NCBI GenBank assembly: GCA_039819065.1
Contig: JBCBSS010000056.1
Coordinates: forward strand, 1 to 43,278
Reading direction: 5' to 3'
DNA from: JBCBSS01 sp039819065
Lineage (GTDB): Bacteria > Bacteroidota > Bacteroidia > Cytophagales > Cyclobacteriaceae
Length of the DNA stretch: 43,278 nt
Each line of letters opens with the position of its first letter. Position 1 is the stretch's first letter. The notes under the pieces are model-generated. The model searched no databases, was not told the DNA's origin, and saw only the letters and a list, made by a program, of their open reading frames with translations. The translations under genes were made by a program, and so were the position numbers. Shown piece by piece: positions 34,194 through 40,058 of this stretch.

Positions 34194-35356
34194 AAACCCG
34201 GCTTTTTCCGAGGTTATTCCTACTGTTACTGGTTTGTTGTGCAAGCCTTAGTAAGGCTCAGGATACCGAAAAAGAACGTAAATGGGCGATCAATGGGTAC
34301 GTCAAAGACTTAGTAACAGTAAATGTACTGAACGACTCTACCCTTGTTGACAACCTCATTCATAATCGGTTGAATTTCAAATGGTTTCCCTCAGATCAGT
34401 TCACAGCCTATTTCGAAGTTAGAAATAGGATCTTCTTCGGTGATATGCTTGGCATTCCCAATTTTGACCAATTAGTAGATGTCAATAACGATTATCTGGA
34501 CTTGTCAGCTAATTGGGTGGATAACGAATCCATTCTGTTCAATTCTGCCATTGAGCGCGCCTATGTAGAATGGACAAATAATGACTGGGAGATACGGTTC
34601 GGCCGGCAGCGAATTAATTGGGGCACCAACCTCATCTGGAACCCCAACGATATTTTTAACACCTATTCTTTCTTCGATTTCGACTACGAAGAAAGGCCAG
34701 GCAGCGACGCCATTAGAATAACCAAATACACAGGCTTTGCCTCTAGCCTGGAATTTGCCGCCAATATCAACGATGATTTTGACGAGCTGGTGATGGCTGG
34801 TCTATGGAAGATAAACAAGTGGGATTATGATTTTCAGGTTTTTGCCGGTAAGGCCAGGGAAGATTTAGCCTTGGGCATAGGCTGGGCAGGTAATATCAAG
34901 AATGCTGGTTTCAAAGGAGAAATTTCTTATTTCAATCCCTACGACAACCCTGAAAACCCGGCGGTATGGATAGCTTCGTTATCGGCCGATTATTCCTTCG
35001 AAAGCTCGTTCTATTTGCACGGTTCCATACTCTTTAACAGCGACGGCGACATCCAATTGCCACAGGGCGGTTTCAACTCCTTCAATGGTGAAAGACTGAC
35101 GGTCAGAACTTTGTCACCCTATCGTTATTCTACTTTCTTGCAGACCTCCTACAGTTTCCATCCACTTATTTCTGGTGGAGTGGCTTTCATATACTATCCG
35201 GGCAGCAACGCCCTCTTTATCAATCCAAGCGCTACATTCTCGCTCAAAAGCAACCTAGACCTCGACGTACTCAGCCAACTCTTCTACGACGAAATCGCAG
35301 GTGATTATCAGACCGTGGCACGTCTTATATTCTTGAGGCTAAAATGGAGTTTTTGA
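34190..35356 (+). CDS. Outer-membrane beta-barrel protein, DUF1302/porin-like
   Basis: This 388-residue exported protein has a signal peptide ending SLSKAQ (about residues 1-24) and then a barrel rich in alternating aromatic residues. Landmarks include FTAYFEVRNRIFFGD, IERAYVEWTNNDWEIRFGRQRINWGTN and a C-terminal strand ending LKWSF, with the terminal Phe typical of Bam substrates. The GRQxxxWG-type strand resembles DUF1302-like and phosphate-selective-porin-like barrels. It overlaps the ATPase gene by 4 bases, so it should be made together with the ABC transporter and probably serves as its outer-membrane endpoint. The last 11 bases of the gene are the start of a tandem repeat unit. Confidence 0.8.
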   Translation: MKTRLFPRLFLLLLVCCASLSKAQDTEKERKWAINGYVKDLVTVNVLNDSTLVDNLIHNRLNFKWFPSDQFTAYFEVRNRIFFGDMLGIPNFDQLVDVNNDYLDLSANWVDNESILFNSAIERAYVEWTNNDWEIRFGRQRINWGTNLIWNPNDIFNTYSFFDFDYEERPGSDAIRITKYTGFASSLEFAANINDDFDELVMAGLWKINKWDYDFQVFAGKAREDLALGIGWAGNIKNAGFKGEISYFNPYDNPENPAVWIASLSADYSFESSFYLHGSILFNSDGDIQLPQGGFNSFNGERLTVRTLSPYRYSTFLQTSYSFHPLISGGVAFIYYPGSNALFINPSATFSLKSNLDLDVLSQLFYDEIAGDYQTVARLIFLRLKWSF

Positions 35357-35506
35357 GTTTTAGAATTCGGTAGCTAAGGCTATCTGGAGATGACTTCCAA
35401 TTATGTAGTCATTTCGAACGCAGAGAGAAATCTATCTCGCTTTAAAGGACTCATTCGCCCCACTGTTGGAGTTGTCTACAACAGTTTATAATCGAAGGCA
35501 GAAATA

Positions 35507-35530
35507 CTCGTTGGAGACAACTCCAACGAG
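35507..35530. repeat. ACAA-loop hairpin repeat, copy C
   Basis: CTCGTTGGAG-ACAA-CTCCAACGAG is a perfect 10-bp stem, inside tandem unit 1. Its inverted, one-mismatch partner is at about 35464-35485. Confidence 0.85.
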
Positions 35531-35697
35531 GGCTAAAGGGAGTTTTTGAGTATTGGAATCTGGCAGCTCAGGCTATCAGGAGATGAACTTCTTTAAGCAG
35601 TCATTTCGAGGAACGAGAAATCTATCTCTTTAACTATGAGTGTTTTTCGCCCCACTCTTGGAGTTGTCTACAACAGTTTATATCGAAGGCAGAGATA

Positions 35698-35721
35698 CTC
35701 GTTGGAGACAACTCCAACGAG
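35698..35721. repeat. ACAA-loop hairpin repeat, copy D
   Basis: The stem and loop are identical to copy C, at the same place in tandem unit 2. Confidence 0.85.
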
Positions 35722-35803
35722 GACTAAGGCCGCTGATATAGTTTTCTCTAACCAGAGCTAAGAAAAGGCAGAATCCATCGTATATTGAATAAAAGCTTAA
35801 TGT

Positions 35804-36964
35804 ATGGCTAGCAATAAAAATACATTTGATGTCATTGTAATCGGCGTAGGTTCCATGGGCTCAGCAACCTGCTACTACCTGGCGTCAAAAGGCTTGAAAG
35901 TATTAGGGCTGGAACAGTTCGAAATTCCTCATACTTTAGGAGCGCATGGCGGGCAAAGTCGCATCATCCGCAAGGCTTACTTTGAGCATCCCGATTATGT
36001 ACCGTTGCTAGAACGGGCCTATCAAAACTGGGCTCATTTGGAAGAAATGAGTGGAGCCAAAGTGTTTTACAGAACGGGCCTGGTCTATTTCGGAGAACAA
36101 GACAATGAACTGATGAAGGGCATTCGTTTATCTGCTAACGAATACAACATCCATATAGAAGCATTGAATGGGCAAGCATCTGCTTCAAAGCACCCTCAAT
36201 TCGATATACCATCATCGTTTGATACCATATTTGAACCAGATGCTGGTTTTATTCTACCTGAGAAAACCATCTCGCTCTATTATGAATTAGCATTAAGAGC
36301 TGGCGCTTCCATCAAAACGCGAATAAAGGTAGATTCATGGAAAGATGAAGGTGGGGGAATATCTGTCTCGGCCAATGGCCAATCCTACAAAGCCGAAAAG
36401 CTGATCATCACAGCTGGAGCCTGGACAAAGCAAATGGTTAGTTCATTGCGCATACCAACCACTGTACACAAGCAGGTTATCACCTGGGTAAAGCCCAAGG
36501 ATTGGTCATCATTTGAGCTTAGCAATTTTCCGTGTTGGGTCATTGCAGGTCCTGATTATCCGGGCATCTTCTATGGTTTTCCCATGTTACCGGCCAAAAA
36601 CAACTATGGAGAAGTGGGACTAAAAGTGGCCCATCATTACCCAGGGGAAGTGATAGACCCAGATACCGACACCATCGAAATACCCCAAGAGGAACTGGAG
36701 AAATTGGAAGCTATCATGCATAAATATTTACCGGGTACTTTTGACGGGTTTCTTAATGTCAAAACTTGCAAATACACACAAACACCGGATGAGCATTTCA
36801 TCATTGATAAACTTCCAAGTCATGAAAATGTGATCATCGGTGCTGGTTTTAGTGGTCACGGTTTCAAGTTTGTACCCATGGTCGGAGAAGCGCTTTCCGA
36901 CTTAGCCACAGTTGGAAAAACTGACCTTCCAATAGGCTTCTTATCAGCTTCCCGAAAGCTATAA
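35804..36964 (+). CDS. SolA/MSOX-family FAD-dependent amine oxidase
   Basis: This 386-residue flavoprotein is of the monomeric sarcosine oxidase / N-methyl-L-tryptophan oxidase family, which oxidises secondary amino acids to release formaldehyde and H2O2. The N-terminal Rossmann motif is VIGVGSMGSATCYYLASKG. The MSOX-type GAHGGQSRIIRKAYFEHPDYVPL motif follows, and the second half carries CKYTQTPDEHFIIDKLP. Cys322 there is positioned like the Cys that covalently holds FAD. The C-terminal FSGHGFKFVPMVGE completes the FAD site. Substrate cannot be told from sequence. The gene stands alone and is flanked on both sides by the ACAA-loop hairpin repeats, which may mark a mobile or recently exchanged segment. 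Confidence 0.9.
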   Translation: MASNKNTFDVIVIGVGSMGSATCYYLASKGLKVLGLEQFEIPHTLGAHGGQSRIIRKAYFEHPDYVPLLERAYQNWAHLEEMSGAKVFYRTGLVYFGEQDNELMKGIRLSANEYNIHIEALNGQASASKHPQFDIPSSFDTIFEPDAGFILPEKTISLYYELALRAGASIKTRIKVDSWKDEGGGISVSANGQSYKAEKLIITAGAWTKQMVSSLRIPTTVHKQVITWVKPKDWSSFELSNFPCWVIAGPDYPGIFYGFPMLPAKNNYGEVGLKVAHHYPGEVIDPDTDTIEIPQEELEKLEAIMHKYLPGTFDGFLNVKTCKYTQTPDEHFIIDKLPSHENVIIGAGFSGHGFKFVPMVGEALSDLATVGKTDLPIGFLSASRKL

Positions 36965-37010
36965 TGCTACTGACGGGTTTTTCAACAGCATATAATTGAA
37001 GGTATAAATA

Positions 37011-37034
37011 CTCGTTGGAGACAACTCCAACGAG
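37011..37034. repeat. ACAA-loop hairpin repeat, copy E
   Basis: CTCGTTGGAG-ACAA-CTCCAACGAG, with the same GAAGGtAtAAATA left flank and GGGCTAAA right flank as the tandem units, forms a truncated unit (about 36983-37041) just after the oxidase gene. Confidence 0.85.
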
Positions 37035-37056
37035 GGCTAAAACAGACCTTATTGCC

Positions 37057-37080
37057 GCCGTTGGAGACAACTCCAACGGC
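37057..37080. repeat. ACAA-loop hairpin repeat, copy F
   Basis: GCCGTTGGAG-ACAA-CTCCAACGGC is a perfect 10-bp stem. The outer pairs differ from copies C-E yet remain complementary. A GAGGGCACAAATACT flank matches part of the unit. Confidence 0.85.
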
Positions 37081-37234
37081 ATATAACCGAGGGCACAAAT
37101 ACTTGATTAATAAAACCGCAACGAGTACTAATCAAGACAATTTGTTTAAAGGTTTTATTCTTTCATTAGACCGAACTCCGATCGCGAAACGAACCTCTAG
37201 GCTTGTAAAGGGTTATAGAAATAAAGCAAAAGAT

Positions 37235-37462
37235 ATGGAAGGGTTAAAATTCCCGGTAGCCTTTGCTACCGTTTACTTATTCATTTTTCTTCTAGCCAGG
37301 TTTCTTGACCCCAGCGGAAATTTGGTAGTGTGGCTATTTTTGTTTGCCCCGATCATGATGGTGTGGTTAGTGATTAGAGTGCTAAAAGATGGCAAGCCTT
37401 CGGAAAAGAAATGGTCTGACGGACATTTCTATGAAGATGTGGATGTGAGGGAAGGAAATTAG
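37235..37462 (+). CDS. Small membrane protein, unknown
   Basis: This 75-residue protein starts MEGLKFPVAFATVYLFIFLL. Two hydrophobic segments (about 5-23 and 30-50) predict a two-helix membrane hairpin. The charged C-terminal tail KDGKPSEKKWSDGHFYEDVDVREGN is probably cytoplasmic. The frame is open upstream to 37052, but that part is made of repeat sequence, so I chose the ATG at 37235, preceded by an A-rich leader. I do not recognise a family. It stands alone between repeat blocks. Confidence 0.6.
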   Translation: MEGLKFPVAFATVYLFIFLLARFLDPSGNLVVWLFLFAPIMMVWLVIRVLKDGKPSEKKWSDGHFYEDVDVREGN

Positions 37463-37775
37463 ATGTGATATATTAGAAGTTAGACATTAGATATAAGTAG
37501 AAAGACAAAAGACGTGAGACGTACAATCTAACTTTTGTCTGTCATGGCGAGGAACGAAGCCATCCCGAATATTATTTAGAAATCATGAATTCAAGTGCAG
37601 CCGGATATTTTCATCCGGCGATTGATCGTCACTTTTTAATCAAAAGCCCTCCTTTAAAACTACCGGTGCTATCGACCCTTAATAATCAACAGCACCAGAA
37701 ATTACCTACTACTATTCTTCAAATGAACACACCATCTGCTTACTCTATCACTTTGTACTAAAGACTAATTACTAA
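37463..37775. repeat. Repeat-rich gene-free stretch
   Basis: It begins with the purine-rich TTAGACATTAGATATAAG-type tract (37470-37530), then TGTCATGGCGAG..CGAAGCCATCC (37540-37568), then a GCCGGAT-ATTTTC-ATCCGGC hairpin (37600-37619). The remaining bases are AT-rich with no gene visible. Confidence 0.65.
37600..37619. repeat. GCCGG-type REP-like hairpin, copy 2
   Basis: GCCGGAT-ATTTTC-ATCCGGC has a perfect 7-bp stem. It is related to the element at 23506-23525, sharing a GTGCA left flank and the GCCGG/CCGGC stem base. Confidence 0.65.
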
Positions 37776-38747
37776 TCAACATCCACAAAAGTGCTCTCTT
37801 GCCACTTCCTTTACCAACTTGCCTTCTTCTGCCTTGGATGAAAGGAACAAATGATAGCTGAAACAAGCGTAGTGATCCGACGAAGTAAGTAGCAAGTCCA
37901 TTTTGCCATCTGCGTCAACATCTCCTGTCCAAAGTAGTTGCACGCCACCTTCATAATCTGCACCATTCCACGAGTTCAAATCCATCTCGAAGAGCGTCTC
38001 TTCTACGATTTCGCCATTGACCTTTCCTCTTATTTTGAACTGGTAATTCTTAATGCCAGCGTAAATACCCAACTCAGATTCGTCGTCGTTTCTATTAAGT
38101 TCTCCTTCGGTGTAGATGAGATACTGCTCGTTTCCATAACCATACTGAATCGCTTCACCCGGAAACAGCATTTTGTAATCGTAAGAGATACCATCAATCA
38201 GTTCGTTTTCAGGAGCTTCCAACCCCGTGACCATAAACAATGGCTGCACTTCTGAATCGGCCTGTATCAAGGTATAAGCATCAAACTCGCCATCATCCAT
38301 AATTTCCATTTCCAATGTGGCCGATCTCAGCTGAAAATACTCCTGTCCCTCGGCAGATTCTGATCGGTAAATACCTAAGGTCTCTACGTCATTAGGTATC
38401 CACGGGGAAAGCGTGATATCAGGAATGACCAGGCCGATATTCTCCTCGGATAATCTGATGTAAGCGTCGTACACATATCCGCTCAAACCGTCGTATTCAG
38501 CCGTGACCCATTTGCCATCAAAGCCGTCAACGGCATCCAAATTACCGTATTGCGGGCTGCACACGCCGATTTTAGTACCATAGGGTATTTTAGCTAGAAT
38601 TAGTGCATCAATCGATTGATCACTTCTTAGCATGAGGCCATTCTTAGAAGTTACGGTAAACTCAACTGCCATGTCATTGCAGTCACAAGCCAATACTCCT
38701 GATAAGGAGGATACAAGGGCTAAAAGGGTGAATACTAAATTTTTCAT
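37776..38747 (-). CDS. Exported protein with SH3b domain and FG-GAP-like Ca2+ motif
   Basis: This is a 323-residue protein with a signal peptide (about 1-20, ending GVLACDC). A bacterial SH3-like domain at about 28-100 (NGLMLRSDQSID, IPYGTKIGV, GKWVTAEYDGLSGYVYDAYIRL) is typically a cell-wall or ligand-binding fold. The central region is unrecognised. Near the C-terminus is GDVDADGKMDLLLTSSDHY, an FG-GAP/VCBS-like DxDxDG calcium-binding motif. The end, REHFCGC, is cysteine-rich, and there are further Cys at the N-terminus. It follows the predicted clan-CD protein gene by 22 nt on the same strand and may be its partner. Function is unknown. Confidence 0.72.
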   Translation of the reverse strand: MKNLVFTLLALVSSLSGVLACDCNDMAVEFTVTSKNGLMLRSDQSIDALILAKIPYGTKIGVCSPQYGNLDAVDGFDGKWVTAEYDGLSGYVYDAYIRLSEENIGLVIPDITLSPWIPNDVETLGIYRSESAEGQEYFQLRSATLEMEIMDDGEFDAYTLIQADSEVQPLFMVTGLEAPENELIDGISYDYKMLFPGEAIQYGYGNEQYLIYTEGELNRNDDESELGIYAGIKNYQFKIRGKVNGEIVEETLFEMDLNSWNGADYEGGVQLLWTGDVDADGKMDLLLTSSDHYACFSYHLFLSSKAEEGKLVKEVAREHFCGC

Positions 38748-38769
38748 ATCTGTATTGTTTTGTCTTTAT

Positions 38770-39924
38770 CTAAATGCTTGTAGAATAATAGAATTGGTCA
38801 TCGTTCAAATCCGGTAGCAAAGGCTTGTTATTGTCTCCTTCCTCTACCAGTGGTTGTATCACACTCAGAATGGTGCAATATCCTTTGACCCAAAGTGCGG
38901 GTGTTCTAGTCCCTTCTTCGTCCTTGGTGTATACTTTGCGAAACTTCCAGCTAAACTTTTCAAGAGGTAAATTGAGCGTTTGCAGCTTAGCCAGTATTTC
39001 CGGCTGCGTTTTGATCCAGGCAAGTTGCTTCTCCTGATCAGATACATCTGGCATGGCTGATTTAGAAGGGAATGGAATCACCCATTTTACCGGCACTTCG
39101 AAAGTGTAGTGATAACTGTCTCCGGCAAACCTTGGCGCCTCTCTTTCTAGTACTTCACTCCAGTTTAATTGAGCCTGAGGGTACTTTGAAGCTAATTCAT
39201 TGATAATACAGTCTTGCTCAGGTTGAGCACCATACTTATAACTAATAGACCAGGCATGGGCCAGGTATCGATGGGTACTTTTTACCTGATGTGCATATTG
39301 TTCAGAGGTGTAGTATTCATAAAGCTTAGAAGCTCTGGCTTTCACGCTGCAGTTAACTGCTAAAGCCTGCTTGATGCGCTCCACCAACTCCTCATTATTA
39401 CCTACCCCGCATCCATGAATGAATATTTCAGAAGCTTCATCCAATATGTCATCAGATACAGGCTCAATTGCTTTGGCCGTCAGGAATTTTTCAATCTCGT
39501 CGGCCGTGCTTCTCTTAGAATGAGGGGTCACTTTGGTACTAAGACCATTCCATTGATTACCATGCGAAACCAGATGTACAGTACCCCAGGGAAGGCCGTT
39601 AGCTGGCTTGTGCGATCTTAGGTAATTCCCGACGTCGAGTAATGTGCGGCAAGAGTTCACCAAATGCTCAGTTCTACCTTTGGGATTGAACAAATAGTAA
39701 TTACTAGCCTCCTGATAGTACGGGTTATCTGCCTCTCTATCTTCCCCTAGTATGAAAGTAATATCTTCTCTCGCTTCTGCTTGATTGGTGTACTCATCGC
39801 CCTCAATCTGGGCGGTAGACCCAATATAGGTCGAGTTGTCATCTTGGTAGCAACCACTTTGCACTGGTGCCATGATCATGAGGCAGAAGCAGTAGACGAT
39901 GAATTTGAAGTATGACCTTTGCAT
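38770..39924 (-). CDS. Predicted envelope cysteine-peptidase-like protein (clan CD-like His-Gly / Cys)
   Basis: This 384-residue exported protein has a hydrophobic N-terminus (5-22) followed by VQSGC, so Cys25 may be lipidated, although -3 is Gln rather than Leu. The centre shows the layout of clan CD peptidases (caspase, gingipain and CHAT folds). A hydrophobic strand ends at VHLVSHGNQ (His121-Gly122), and a second hydrophobic strand ends 51 residues later at EIFIHGCGVGNN (Cys172). The following ERIKQAL helix and the AHAWSISY segment fit a Rossmann-like caspase-type core. The C-terminal 150 residues are unrecognised. I know of no named family with exactly this sequence. The gene lies upstream of the SH3b gene (22 nt) and downstream of the VIT-VWA gene. 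Confidence 0.55.
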   Translation of the reverse strand: MQRSYFKFIVYCFCLMIMAPVQSGCYQDDNSTYIGSTAQIEGDEYTNQAEAREDITFILGEDREADNPYYQEASNYYLFNPKGRTEHLVNSCRTLLDVGNYLRSHKPANGLPWGTVHLVSHGNQWNGLSTKVTPHSKRSTADEIEKFLTAKAIEPVSDDILDEASEIFIHGCGVGNNEELVERIKQALAVNCSVKARASKLYEYYTSEQYAHQVKSTHRYLAHAWSISYKYGAQPEQDCIINELASKYPQAQLNWSEVLEREAPRFAGDSYHYTFEVPVKWVIPFPSKSAMPDVSDQEKQLAWIKTQPEILAKLQTLNLPLEKFSWKFRKVYTKDEEGTRTPALWVKGYCTILSVIQPLVEEGDNNKPLLPDLNDDQFYYSTSI

Positions 39925-39980
39925 GATATTAGAATTTTGAATGAGTATTCCTGTTTTTTGGAGAGGTTATTTCCGATGGA

Positions 39981-40033
39981 GCGCGTTTGCAACGCGTTCC
40001 TTTTCGGGCTAGAAGCACGCGTTACAAACGCGC
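39981..40033. repeat. Long GC-rich inverted repeat
   Basis: GCGCGTTTGCAACGCG (39981-39996) and CGCGTTACAAACGCGC (40018-40033) are complementary at 15 of 16 positions around a 21-nt loop. It lies in the 134-bp gap between the VIT-VWA gene and the clan-CD-like gene and could work as a terminator or REP-type element. Confidence 0.65.
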
Positions 40034-40058
40034 GCTATCCTGGGCTATCATGACCTTC

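Larger units (their letters stand above)
35346..35728. repeat. 193-bp tandem duplication, two units
   Basis: Unit 1 (35346-35538) and unit 2 (35539-35728) both begin GGAGTTTTTGAG and both contain TCATTTCGA..CGAGAAATCTATCTC-like sequence. Each carries a CTGTTGGAGTTGTC-type element in inverted orientation, and a CTCGTTGGAG-ACAA-CTCCAACGAG hairpin followed by GGxCTAAG. The first unit overlaps the end of the barrel gene. Divergence between units (substitutions and small gaps) shows the duplication is not recent. The rest of the 447-bp gap up to the oxidase has no gene. Confidence 0.85.

Noticed and set aside
37052..37234. N-terminal extension of the small membrane protein
   Set aside because: It is made from the hairpin repeat and flanks and has no hydrophobic or conserved pattern. 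The ATG at 37235 gives a compact membrane protein.
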